This document shows, piece after piece, positions 22,599-33,679 of a stretch of 64,000 nt of DNA. The stretch covers positions 15,809,638 through 15,873,637 of the forward strand of contig OY540815.1 in the NCBI GenBank assembly GCA_961205875.1. Reading direction: 5' to 3'. Both the position numbers and the translations under genes were made by a program. The notes beneath the pieces are model-generated. The model worked only from the letters and a program-made list of their open reading frames with translations, did no database searches and was not told the DNA's origin. The DNA comes from Sialis fuliginosa (taxonomy: Eukaryota; Arthropoda; Insecta; Megaloptera; Sialidae). Each line of letters begins with the position of its first letter. The stretch's first letter is position 1.

Positions 22599-23465
22599 TT
22601 TGTTTCTTATATATCTTTAACCTCTTAACGCTCAGTCCCGATCTCAGCTCAGGCATAATAAACTGGCGAAAATTACCAGACCAATTTATTTATTAGTTCA
22701 ATTTAAATTGTTTAAACATTTTTTTAATTAAATAAAATCTTGATTTTTTACTTAATAAATAAACTTTTTTTGGTGAGTGCTAGGTAGATTTTTTAAAGGG
22801 GGATTCTAGGTAGTTTTTTTTTTGGAGGGGGGTAGTTTATTTTATTTTATTTTAGTAATAATAAGTTTATTTTAATTAAAACATTTTTTTAATTAAAAAA
22901 ATTATTAAATTCATTTTATAATGTTCACTAATAATTTTTCGTTTAAAAACAACAAATGTTAAAAAACGGACAATATTCAAAATGCGGAATGAATGGTCAC
23001 CCAATATATTTTTTATTGATGCAGATTTGAATAATAATAAAGGGCATATGTCTAAATGTTTAAAGAATTTGCGTAATGTTTAATATATGTACAAATATTC
23101 TTTATCACCTCATTAACAAATCTACGGTTACAAAATATTTTTATTTTACTATTTATTAGAAATAATGAAATAATGCAATTGATTTTAGTATTTGCATTAT
23201 TTGTTAAATACAGTTTGAACTCCATTTGTGGATGACCAATTTGAGACATTCACAAACATAACAAATATTTGCCACATCTACAGCACCAATACGCATCACC
23301 ATGTCAAGTGCCGTCTTTGTAAATTGACTTTAGTTAGATATACCAATCGAATTGAGTACAAATTCACTGCATAGATTTTTTCCCAACCCTATAATATATA
23401 AAAAGTCCCACCTGTAAGGAGTATGAAGGACCTGCTTGATTCGCGTTAATTTATTTTGTTTTCAG
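22599..23465. other. Intergenic DNA, nothing identified
   Basis: AT-rich with T-tracts and a G-run near 22830. No gene. It ends in a good splice-acceptor-like tract (TTATTTTGTTTTCAG, to 23465) that leads into the GC-rich island. Confidence 0.45.
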
Positions 23466-23630
23466 GACCGTTGAAGAAGAAGAAGAACGATGATCATCTC
23501 AGCCGGGCTTGCGCTGTGGCCGTGTGCGATGCGCTCCGGGTACCGGAATATACAAACTCCAGTAGCGCGCACGCATTCACTCCGGGAGGGTAAACGTGTT
23601 AGAAACGGCTCTCGGCGTCCGTTGTATTGC
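23466..23630 (+). other. GC-rich exon-like island with strong splice sites
   Basis: A 165-bp segment of about 55% GC stands out from ~25% GC surroundings. It is bounded by a strong acceptor (TTTTGTTTTCAG|GACC) and a strong donor (TTGC|GTGAGT). All three plus frames contain a stop, so it is not an internal coding exon. Two readings are possible: the last coding part of a gene (frame 3, PLKKKK... to a stop at 23591-23593, 42 codons), or a first coding exon from ATG 23490 (47 codons, starting MIISAGLALWPC, phase 0 at the donor). A minus-strand frame is also open (23462-23692). I recognise no family. Confidence 0.4.
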
Positions 23631-24334
23631 GTGAGTATTGTACTTGAATTTCGCGGCATTTTTAAACACACAAAATATACAATGTTTAACAAAAGACGAT
23701 GGACTTTAAATTGAAAAGAAGGAATTCTGGTAATAATAAAAAAGGTTTGGTTATGGACTTAAAATTCATAGACAAACAAAAATAATAGTCAATTATAAAT
23801 AATTATTTTCCAAAAAAATGAATGGATTTATTTTTGGCTTAATATAATATTTATAACTTATTGTTTAAATGAAAACAATATTGTAAAAAAAAACTATGAA
23901 ATTGTGGTGTTTATGAAATTATTTATATAAAAAGTATATTCGTATTAACTATTTTATAAAATAATGTAATATAAAAAATATTTAAACTAAAAAGCAATAA
24001 TTATAATATATTTGAACTAAAATCAATATTTTTAATAGATATTTGTTAGCTCTATCTTAAAACGTAATATGTGTTAACATAATTTTAATTGTGAAAATAT
24101 AGATGTGTAATAGTTATTAACAAATACTAGAGTATATAAGTAATCGAAATTAATATTTATTAAATATAAAAAAGTTCATGTTTAATGTGAAAAATGACTT
24201 TAAATTAACAAAGAAAGGTAAGTTTTATAAATAGTTAAAAAATAAATGCAAGCCATTTTTAAATAAAAATTATTGGTTACGTCTTTCAAAATATATATTT
24301 ATACCTGTGGTATATTTAATAAAATATATTTCAG
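23631..24334. other. AT-rich DNA, nothing identified
   Basis: Extremely AT-rich; no gene or repeat ends. Confidence 0.5.
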
Positions 24335-24430
24335 AGGTCAAAGCTGAAGTGGACTTAACAAAGAATCCTTTGGTTCACATTGGCAAACTTTTTTATTGGT
24401 AAAGATTTGGCCCACTTTAGCTTTGATCCT
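24335..24430. repeat. Short inverted-repeat element, 96 bp
   Basis: Left AGGTCAAAGCTGAAGTGG pairs with right CCACTTTAGCTTTGATCCT (about 19 bp with three mismatches) around a 50-bp centre. Small MITE-like hairpin; no target duplication identified. Confidence 0.65.
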
Positions 24431-26019
24431 GTTAATTGTTTGATATGAAATACAGAAATAAATTCTGAAAAAGGCGATTTTTGAAAACTTTGTGAAAATG
24501 TTTATCTACAGATTTTATGCTACATGTATTTTTTAAAAGTATTAAAAAATTAATCAATATAATTGTGACAAAAAACACTGAACCGATTTTGATGAAACTT
24601 TCAGTGTTAGAAAGTCTGCCCTCCATAATAAGAATAGGTTCGTTTTAAGCTAATTTATAAATGCGATCTTCTAATAAAATATATGTTCAAATAATTAAAA
24701 AATCAATGTTAGTTGTAAGGTAAATGTAATTATAGGAACAAATTATATTAAATAATTAGGTCAGGCAAATGTAAAAAAATAGTATTTATATTTTTTAATA
24801 AAAATTTTAAAATGAAAATGATAACACAGATCAACATAAAAAGGCCTTGTACATTTAACAAGACTATGTTTTTCTTACGTATTTAAATATATATATTTTT
24901 TATGAAATAAAAAAAACTTTTACATAAAAAAATAAATAATACTCGAAATATTTTATGTGTTTTAAAAACAGGTCTTTAATTTGACATAATCTATCAAATT
25001 CATATGAATTATAATTAATTATTGTAATTTATAATACCTGTATATTTAAAAAGTATATAAAAAAAATTTAATGCGACCCTGGTACTGTACCATAGCAAAA
25101 TAACACTCGATTAAAACAGCAGATTCTCCACTGTAAAAGATACTAAATTTCTCTATTCGAATCATTTCGATTTGAAAATTGGGATTCGGGGTACCTTTAT
25201 GTACCTTACGACATATATTATTTATGTCGCAGAAAATTCTATACGCCACTGTACAAAAAAGTGTATAGTTAATATTACGTAAGGAAAAGGAAATACGGAA
25301 AATGGGGGATGAGATGGTTTTTATTTAATTTTAATATTTACGCTACATTAAACATGCGTGTCCCAGAATTGACGATATAAACTTGTTATAGCTTTATCAA
25401 CAATTTTTTTACTTTATACGTAATTTTAGAATACGTGCTTTCAAATATGTAATATTTAAAAAAAAAATTGTCTACTCGAAAATGATATTGAATCCAAGGA
25501 GGGGGTTATCCCCACGGCTGAAATTTAATTAATTTTTATATTTCATGAAAAATCATAGATTAATTTGTTGGGATAAACAAAAAAATCGATTTTATACATA
25601 CCTGTATATTTTAATTAATATAAAATCATATGTATTAATTAAAATACAATAGTTTTAAAAGTAGCTACTGTTTTTTTTGTAGAATGTAGTTTATTTTATC
25701 AATTAATTGGGTATCATTCCTATCCACATCACCATAAACATTTGGGCGTCCATGTTTAATTTGGCATCCATATATGGTGGAGGTGTGCAGTAATAGCACA
25801 AAAAACAAACATAAAAAAATCCGTTGACAAGAATTCAGACACACAGAAAGATAGACATAGAACAAAAAATGATAGTTTTTATCAGGAAATAGTGGATATT
25901 TAGAAATCAGAAAACAATTTTTTTTCCTTCGAAGAAGCAAAATTAAATTAATATATGTATACAGTGCTGTATGGTAAATAAAAAACACACGAGAGCTGCG
26001 TTTGAGTGATTGACGCACA
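24431..26019. other. Intergenic DNA, nothing clear
   Basis: AT-rich. 'AACCGATTTTGATGAAACTTT' near 24583 is the kind of phrase found in worn retroposon-like repeats. The long minus frame 25665-26171 ends in this stretch; see the array at 26020. Confidence 0.5.
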
Positions 26020-26302
26020 TTAAGGTCTCTATACACCACCCAATCTGCAGGGCCGATTTGTAGGGAGGTAGAGTAGATATAAAAGCCTCGATACACCACC
26101 CAATCTGCAGGGCCGATTTGCAGTGAAGTAGAGTGGAGGTAAATGCCTCTATACACCACCCAATTTGACATCCAATCTGCAGGGTCCCTACAGATTGGGT
26201 GTCAAATTGGGTGGTGTATAGAAGCCTTTACATATATAATCGCCCTGACTTGCCTATACACGACCCAATCAAGTCAAATTGGGAGGTGTGTAGAGGCCTT
26301 TA
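26020..26302. repeat. 60-bp tandem array capped by inverted copies
   Basis: TATACACCACCCAAT recurs at exactly 60-bp spacing (ends of the CACCACC block at 26040, 26100, 26160). It then appears inverted (ATTGGGTGGTGTATA, 26205-26219), forming a near-perfect ~35-bp-arm palindrome at 26150-26219, followed by a second small hairpin (26252-26298). The whole is bordered by TTAAGGTCTCTATACACC on the left and GGTGTGTAGAGGCCTTTAA on the right. Because the unit is 60 bp, a minus frame (25665-26171, 168 codons) stays open and would give a 20-residue repeat (WVVYRG...); I read this as an artefact of the repeat, not a protein. Confidence 0.87.
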
Positions 26303-26868
26303 ATGTTACTTCTACATAGGTAAAATGTCATTATTACATGTCTTCATTTGCATAGGTTTATATCCCCCTCTCCCCCACCCCTAGTCTCGCTGGTACAAAC
26401 AAATGTAATTGCATGTTTTTTGCTGATGTTTCATAATTACCACAGTTATGAAGTCAGACATACATATTTTGAATTTTACACGTATGTTTATAACTCTGAT
26501 AGCTGCAGTAAATGAATATTTGTATAAATGAACACACAATACACAAGTTTGACTCGCTGAATTGAAGCTTTTGTTTTGCTTAAATACGAGTTTTGGGAGT
26601 TTAATTTTATTTTGTTTTTAATCTTTTACAAGTTTGATATTTATACAATACAATTTTGATTTCTATTTTATTCAAAGCTGATGTACTTATACTTCATAGA
26701 AATATTCTCTCTTTTATAAGAGTTCTTTTTTGTTACTTTGTAGTTTGTAAGTTTTATCTAAAAATATCAGTTTACTGAATAATATTATATAATATTTACA
26801 AAATATAATAATGAAAAAACGTTTTTTATTATATACTAAAATATATTCATTTATTTATTTGTTATATA
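26303..26868. other. Intergenic DNA, nothing identified
   Basis: AT-rich, no gene or paired ends. Confidence 0.5.
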
Positions 26869-27670
26869 CCGGGTGTTTTTAAAGACTTTCAAATTTTTAA
26901 AGATTGTTTCCAAAATAACGAATTTTCAGAAAAAATGTTTCATGGTTTTGAGGGGGCTAAATACAGACATTATGGAGTGATCTTACAAAGGTCACTTTGA
27001 TTTGTTTTCAGGGTCAACTTTTCTTTTTTAAATCTAAACCTATATTTTTTGTTGCAGATTTGTAATTTAAAAGATAAACTAAACAAGTTTTGTTTGAAAC
27101 ATTTTTTCCGAAAATGTCCAAACCAAAGAGAAATTTCTGAATTTTCCATAATTTTTGTCTCGAAAATTACTAACTTAAAAAAATAATTGTAAGTGGTACA
27201 AAGTGCTTAAATTTAAGCAAAGATTATCACATTTTTTTTAATTTGTAATAAATTTTTTTTTTAATTTCAGAATTTTTTCTTTATAAAAATGTTGCATACA
27301 AAATTAACAATAAATTTGACAAATAATGCTCCGAGAATCCTTGTTTAGTTCTAAGTACTTTTTTAATTTTGTTTTTATAGTTTTTGAGTTTGCTCCATAT
27401 CATAAAAAATTGACATTTTCAGAAAAAATGTTTCAAACAAAAGTTGTTTATTTTATTTCTTAAATCAATAATCTGCAACAAAAAATATAGGTTTAGATTT
27501 GAAAAAGAAAAATGAACCTGAAAACCCATTAAAGTGACCTTTCTAAGGTCACCCCATAATGTCAATATTAAGCTCCCTCGAAACCGTGAAACTTTTGTCT
27601 GAAACATTTTTTCTGAAAATTCGTTATTTTGGAAATAAATCGCTGGAAAGTCTTTAAAAAACATACCTAG
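26869..27670. mobile_element. Family C inverted-end element, 802 bp, TA flanks
   Basis: Left end CCGGGTGTTTTTAAAGACTT and right end AAGTCTTTAAAAAACATACC TAG (split here for length), with TA on both sides. The terminal ~75 bp pair well (AATAACGAATTTTCAGAAAA / TTTTCTGAAAATTCGTTATT). Inner blocks around TATATTTTTTGTTGCAGATT also occur inverted near the right end. Tc1/mariner-like by the TA rule; non-coding. The 92-codon minus frame at 27419-27697 overlaps the end repeat and is not called. A right-end fragment is at 10497-10758. Confidence 0.85.
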
Positions 27671-29605
27671 TATAATCAATAGACATAACTTACACATTCA
27701 CACATAGACACACACGCAAATTGATTTTTTTCGAGAAAACTGTAATGTATGGATTATAACAGTTGAAAATGAGGAAGGTTAATCAAATCCTTTATGAGAT
27801 AAGTGCCATACAAGGATTAAAAATTAACTTATGTATGCAGTACTTACTAATGGAACTAATGGAAAAACTCTTGAAGTCCTTATCTATATTAACCCTTCTT
27901 TATCACAAAAAGTGGGGTTAGTTTTTAATGACGTTGCGAGTGAAAAAGAAAAATCGTTAACATATATGTATATACCAAATGTACCTATATGATTTTCAAG
28001 AATGAAAAATGACATTATTTTAGGTACCGTAATTTGGTTTTTAAATTTTTTTACAATTTAACATCATATATAGTATATAATAATAATTAAATTTAATAGT
28101 TTTAAAGTAGGTGCCAAGCCAGTATTTAATTATTATTGTATACTTTTCAGTGTTTCTTTTAAGTTTTTTATTTGATTTCTAATAAATCAAGAAACGTTAG
28201 AATTTTATTTTGCACATTACGTACTCGTATCTATTTATAACTAATGAAAAATATTTTTAGAAATTGAAATTATTTTTAAAAGAACTTTAAATAAGCAATT
28301 TTTGTTTCTGCAACATAATAATATAATAACTACGTATTCTTTTGTATAAAATATTTTTTATACTATAATATATGCATACCTACAAAAGTAAAGCAATTTT
28401 AAAAATGTCTTACATGCGTATGAAAAATGAATAGAATTTCGTTTATGAAAAATATCATATAAAGCTTTCATCTCGAATAATAAATCTCTAACTAAAAAGA
28501 TGTAGTTATTATCCAGAAACCAATAACTAAATAATTAAAAATTAAAAATTAAATACCAATTTAAATTAGCGAGAAAGATTATAAAATTTTAACTCAATTA
28601 CCTGCAGGATCATCAACACAGGCTAAGTAACGCCAGACTCAATTTAAAAAATTAAGTACGTATATAAATAATAAGCTATATGTTTAACCTCAACTCAATT
28701 ACTTGCAAATTTAAGCTTTTATAAAGTAGTTTAGAATTCATATGGCGATGTGATGACATATGGGAAAAGGATTTGCCCTGAGGTGATCAGCAGGATAGAT
28801 GAATCTAAGATTGGACGGTTGAACATTCGAGTTACGCAATATATATTTTTTTTGCAACTCTTTTTTTTTTTAAAAGATACGTATATTTTAAATTATGCTC
28901 GGAATTTCAATATTTTATATATTTTGTGAAAGTAATATTTTATGTTTTATCTTATTTTTTTTTTTAGTTTCAAACTGTTTTAAGTTATTCATAGAAATTT
29001 AATTTTTTTTTGTTTTTGGTATTTTTTTTATCATACATATTATGCAGAATTGATCTTTTTTCACGCATATACATATTTGTTAATATGTGTAGAGGAAAAA
29101 AATCTTTCTTTTTAATTTGGTGATTATTTTTTTGAATTAATTTAGAAAAGTCAATGTTGTTTTACACTAATTTATTTTTGATTGTAAAATTTGTCAAAGC
29201 TACAACAATGAAAAAGGCAGAGAAACCAATATTTAACAAAAAAATTTAATTTAATTTTATTCTATAATTTATTTTATTTTTATTTATTTTCTTATAATTT
29301 TTACGTACCTGTCACGATTTCATTTCTAGACGTCTTTTTGGTATCAAACCTCTCGCTTAACTTTTGAAGCCCATAGTACAACACACTGACTTTGTAAACA
29401 ACATTACATGTTACAATTTTGAGTTTGGGTCCATACATTTTTATCAATAATTTTGAAAGCTTAGATTTAATGTGTTTTGCAGTTCAGGGTGGTTAAAGGT
29501 ATATAATCGTTCAAAGGAACAACAGTTTCCCCTATACATTATACGTGTGCATTTGAGAAAGATCCAAAAACGATAGAAGTGCTTTAAACTGTAAACAGTT
29601 TGGAT
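27671..29605. other. Intergenic DNA with worn repeat pieces
   Basis: AT-rich, no gene. 29345-29375 shares 'TTTTGAAGCCCATAGTA' with about 9400. 29496-29535 ('AATCGTTCAAAGGAACAACAG' then a CCCCT block) is similar to 60243-60280. The 76-codon minus frame at 29444-29674 crosses this repeat and the hAT border and is not a gene. Confidence 0.5.
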
Positions 29606-30304
29606 TAGAGCTGGGCGCGTGAGTAATTTTTGCTCACGATCACGCACGCTCACGAGAGAAAAAATTTTAGTCACGCCCGCTCACTCACGGTTACAAAAAA
29701 AAGTATTCACGTTCACGCACGCTCACGAATACTATTTTTTTTACTCACGCCCGATCACGCACGACGGGTCACGCGCGTGACCCGATTTAATATTAAATTT
29801 TGAAATGATGAAAATTAATGTTTTTACGTGCAATATATTGTGTGTATTTTATATTCATATTATTTCTTCTAAACTGCATTCTAGTAAAAGAAATTACAAA
29901 CAAAACAATACGAAAATAAAGCTACAATGCATTTTTAAATCTTTTTTTGTTGTTCTGTAGTTGGCAATACTGACCATGTGAAAGTGCTTCCTAAAATAAC
30001 ATTTATTTTTCATACTATATTTTTTAATGTCAAAATTCGTTTTAAAACATTATTATATTTATGCATTATTAGTTCAGATATTAAAAAAAAGATCAAATAA
30101 GTTTATAAAAAAATTATCTTCAAAATATACTCACGAACTCACGCACGAGAAAAATGTACTCACGCACGGTCACGCCCGATTGTTTTAATTTGAGTCACGA
30201 TCACGCCCGCTCACGATTCAATATTTGAAAATCGCTCACGTCACGTCGGGTCACGGCCGTGACCCAACGTGACCCGAAAAATTCACGGCCCGCGCCCAGC
30301 TCTA
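29606..30304. mobile_element. hAT-type element, 699 bp, with TCACG iterons
   Basis: Ends TAGAGCTGGGCGCG and CGCGCCCAGCTCTA, flanked by GTTTGGAT (29598-29605) and ATTTGGAT (30305-30312), a 7 of 8 target duplication. Both subterminal regions (about 130 bp each) are packed with repeats of the type TCACGC(A/C)CG and GCTCACGA; the centre is plain AT-rich DNA. Such subterminal repeats are where hAT transposases bind. No coding frame. Confidence 0.92.
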
Positions 30305-31124
30305 ATTTGGATTATTGATAATAGAATGGTACCTATTAGACACCCAGCTGTTGAACGCGCGTCAGACGAAATCGAATATTAGCGGAATAAGCACCGTATA
30401 TAACGGATATGGGTATAATTGATAATCGCCGTATTAGCGGAACGCTATAAAGCGTATTTCTGTATTTATTATACACTAGCGGTCCGCCCGTGGTTTCATC
30501 CACATTGTATTCGTGTTTATGAACATTTATGTGATTTATAAAATCTAATACCATTTGTATTGTTAATCTGGGACAATTTTTTATCCCTACATGGTCAGAA
30601 CTTTGGAATATCGCGGTACACATGTATTTTAATTTTAATATAGGAGGGTAAAAATTCACCTTTAATGTAGATAATAAATATAAATAGATAATAATATTTT
30701 TTATTTTATTTTTTTATTCTATAACTGAAATATATTTAAATTTATAAAAAAAATAGAGATTTCAATCTTTACCCATTAAACTAAAATTAACAAGCATCAA
30801 AAGCTCAACAACTAAAATGATTATTACTTTAGTGAGCTTTTACCAGTATCTCGAGATGCGTTTGTTAAATTGAGGAGATAAGGGTCTTAACTTGTTAACA
30901 ATAAAAATTAAAAACTTTTTTGTTCAAACATATTTTTTGATAAAGTTGATAGTTATGAAATTATATGCAAAGAAAACAGACACAATATTTCATAGCTCGA
31001 ATTAACGTTCAAGTATATTTAAAAGTAAATAATTTATAACTAGTGTTGTAGTTGTAACAATTATCTTTCTATTGCATTCTATCCCAAGAAAATTCATCAA
31101 TTATATCGCATTTTGCACGCGTTT
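30305..31124. repeat. Retroposon-like fragment (30470-30660) and AT-rich spacer
   Basis: 30472-30520 reads ACACTAGCGGTCCGCCCGTG then a TTTCATCCAC block, the style of degenerate RTE-like repeat ends common in insects. The 107-codon minus frame 30336-30659 coincides with this repeat and with GATAATCGCCGTATTAG, which recurs near 35730; not a gene. From 30661 on, AT-rich with nothing seen. Confidence 0.5.
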
Positions 31125-31540
31125 TAGTGAATCAAAAATGGCGCTTGCAGGGAGCTTTAAAGCAAATCTAAAAAAAAAAATATACTAATACGTGTGGGGT
31201 ATCAAAATGTAGATCTCAATCAGTAGAATTTGACTCAAAAATGGCGCCAGCAGGAGGATAAAAGCAGTATTTTTTTGTCCCCCCTCTCTAACTCGGTAAC
31301 TACAGGCTCAAAAAATCTGAAAAAATGGTAACGAGGCTTTGGTGGACAAATACTAAAGTCAACAATATCATTTCAAATTTTGGAGAAATAGATAGTGACG
31401 TCATAGATTTATTTTGATATCTAGGTATGTGGGGTGTCAAAATTTAAATCTAAATTAGTAGAATATGACCCTATATTTATATTATTTTTTAACTCAAAAA
31501 TGCACCTGTAGCTCCAAACAGTCCACTCGTGTATGTCTTG
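31125..31540 (+). repeat. Family H dispersed repeat, copy 1
   Basis: Matches 43540-43890: shared 'AATGGTAACG(A/G)GGCTTTG', ACAAATACTAAA, TTCAAATTTTGGAGAAA, CATATCTAGG-type text, GGGTGTCAAAAT, CTCAAAAATGCAC and 'GCTCCAAA(C/T)AGTCCAC'. Non-coding. Confidence 0.8.
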
Positions 31541-32400
31541 ATCGAATTTTTATTTGTACTTATAAAATACATAGATTTAAAAAAAAAACTATTTTTCTGA
31601 AACTCCATAATTGATATGGTAGGGTAACATATCTCTTTTTGTCAGATTTTTGATTAAAGATACTCTCGATTTTAACAGTGCGATTAAAACTAAAACTATA
31701 TGTGATAAAACCAAACAAAAAGACTGGTTTGAGTTTACTCGAAGAAACACGTGTGCCGTGAAAACGAAGAGTGTGTGGGCACTTCAGTTCTGTTTTCTTT
31801 CGGAATTTGATGGTTCTTTGTTTTATTCTTTGTTTCTCACTACTAATACGTAAGAGTGTGAGGAGAAACGATCGTTTAGTTAAAAAGTTTTCAATATATA
31901 CCTTATTGGTTTATATTGACAGTTCTACTTTTTAACAGTCTACAAGAAAGGTTTTAAATTTCTTTTTTTTTTTTACTTGTCTGTGATTTATACTCGAAAA
32001 CGGTTGAACCGATTGAAACGAAAGCTGATTTGTATTGCCCTACTAAAATCTTTAAATAAGTTTCCATATATTATACGCGATGAGGGTATTTAGGTCGAGT
32101 ACACAACCAACAAAGATTATTTCATACTGTAAACAAAAAAAGGCTTTTCCTATAGAATATAAGGGGTACGCTCATGATTATGTATACAGAGACGTGGTTC
32201 GCTAGAACTGTTTATGGAAATTATCCAGTATGAAGAGGAAACAGGATTCTAGTGGCCTTTGTAACAGTAACACCGGCTGGGTTTGTTCTTGCATGCGGCT
32301 TTGTAGTATGTAATGAAACCAGAAATTGCTATCTCATATGTGCGAGTAATAAACATAAAATAAAATACCGTAAACCGGTGCGGTGTGTACGAAACAATTA
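31541..32400. other. Intergenic DNA with exon-like but unassigned stretches
   Basis: 31650-31853 is open (67 codons) and ends near a donor-like TAC|GTAAGA; it includes TTCAGTTCTG, an initiator-like phrase. 32230-32434 is moderately GC-rich with two overlapping open frames (60 codons from a GTG-type start at 32252; 27 cysteine-rich codons from ATG 32230). Neither resembles a known family and both run into the repeat array at 32401, so I do not call genes. Confidence 0.3.
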
Positions 32401-32937
32401 CCTATTTGTTCGGCTCCGGCGAGGCGGGACTTAGACTTAATATAGAGTACTACCTATCTAAATTATGCAAATTTAATACGTTTCTATTTAATTTTAAAAT
32501 ACATGTTTTCAGAGACTTGAACCGGAATTTATTTATGGTTCAGGTTCAATTCGGGTTCAAATATGAATTTCGGTTCAGGTTCCTATTTGTTCAGCTCCGG
32601 CGAGGCGGGACTTAGACTTAATATAGAGTACTACCTATCTAAATTATGCAAATTTAATACGTTTCTATTTAACTTTAAAATACATGTTTTCAGGGACTTG
32701 AACCAGAATTTATTTATGGTTTAGGTTCAATTCGGGTTCAAATATAAATTTCGGTTCAGGTTCCTATTTGTTCAGCTCCGGCGAGGCGGGGCTTAGATTT
32801 AATATAGAGTATCTAAATTATACATACTTAATACGTTTCTATTTAACTTTAAAATACATGTTTTCAGGGACTTGAACCGGAATTTATTTATGGTTCAGGT
32901 TCAATTCGGGTTCAAATGTAAATTTCGGTTCAGGTTC
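32401..32937 (+). repeat. 181-bp tandem array, three copies
   Basis: Units start with CCTATTTGTTCGGCTCCGGC (or a one-base variant) at 32401, 32582 and 32763. Each contains GAGGCGGG, TTAATACGTTTCTATTTAA, ACATGTTTTCAG and a GGTTCAGGTTC-rich tail. The third unit has a ~13-bp deletion and is followed by more GGTTCAGGTTCGGGTTTGG text. The two 60- and 76-codon frames here both end in the same GEAG/RRGGT text and are repeat artefacts. Confidence 0.92.
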
Positions 32938-33327
32938 GGGTTTGGATTTACCATTTTTGAGTTCAAAAACCGTAATTTTTTTAGGGTTCAGGTTCAAGTT
33001 TGTAATTGAAAGAAAATTTTTTTCTTCGAAGAAAAAAATTATAATTATCAAATAAAACATTTTCTGAAGAAGAAAAAAACATTAATAGCCATTAAAGTAT
33101 TGCTAGAAAAAAGGAAAAAAAGTAAAATTACATTTTAAACATTGAAATCTTTATTTTTCAGATTTTTTTGTAAATTTAAATGTATTTCAGTTATAGAATT
33201 TAAAAAAAAGTAAAAAATATGTAAATTTTAGTAGTTGACTTGATAAGTCACATCATGTCATAAAATTCAAACAGATTTTCAGTATTAGTATATATATTAT
33301 CCATGAAAAGGTTCGGATTCAGATTCA
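32938..33327. other. AT-rich spacer, nothing identified
   Basis: A/T tracts with a TTTTTTTCTTCGAAGAAAAAAATT perfect-dyad core near 33020 (written split: TTTTTTTCTTCG + AAGAAAAAAATT). No gene. Confidence 0.4.
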
Positions 33328-33679
33328 ATTATTGTCCGGATCGCTACTGTCTATTCATCGTTATTTTTCGACCTCAAATATCATTACTGTCCGATTGTTT
33401 ACCACATTCTCCTGATTTTTTGTCGACCAATCATAGTAATGTTTGCTGCGCCCGTTTCTTCGCGTTCTACTCTTCATACAAAGTGATAATTTGTAATCTA
33501 CGTAATAACCACACAATAATAAAAACTGCTGTTAAAGTACACGTGTCTCATTTTTACATATATTTTGAGCGTGTAAACTTCGCGCATATATATATGTATT
33601 GTATGCATTCTAGCGCGTGAAGGAAAAAATATAAGCGGACAGTACTGATGATTGGTTGCCCCGACTTACGGACAATAAT
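33328..33679. mobile_element. Inverted-end element, 352 bp, ends ATTATTGTCCG
   Basis: Left ATTATTGTCCG (33328-33338) and right CGGACAATAAT (33669-33679). Inside, TACTGTCCG (near 33384) pairs with CGGACAGTA (near 33638), giving nested complementarity. If TA is the target, the true ends are TTGTCCG. The end repeat is short, so class is uncertain. The 105-codon frame 33303-33620 lies inside and has no family signature. Confidence 0.55.

Noticed and set aside
25665..26171. 168-codon minus-strand frame, the longest in the window
   Set aside because: It is kept open by the 60-bp repeat; the repeated WVVYRG part mirrors the DNA array and the rest is low-complexity AT-driven sequence.
30336..30659. 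107-codon minus-strand frame
   Set aside because: Coincides with a retroposon-like repeat fragment; residues match no domain and the phrase GATAATCGCCGTATTAG recurs non-coding at 35728.
31650..31853. 67-codon frame ending near a donor-like GTAAGA with an initiator-like TTCAGTT
   Set aside because: Evidence is one weak donor and one six-base motif; expected often by chance in this DNA.
32401..32937. GGTTCAGGTTC-rich text as telomere-like repeat
   Set aside because: Not the insect TTAGG repeat and embedded in a 181-bp unit; an internal tandem array instead.
33303..33620. 105-codon plus-strand frame
   Set aside because: Lies within an inverted-end element; no domain, cysteine/phenylalanine pattern not matching a known family.
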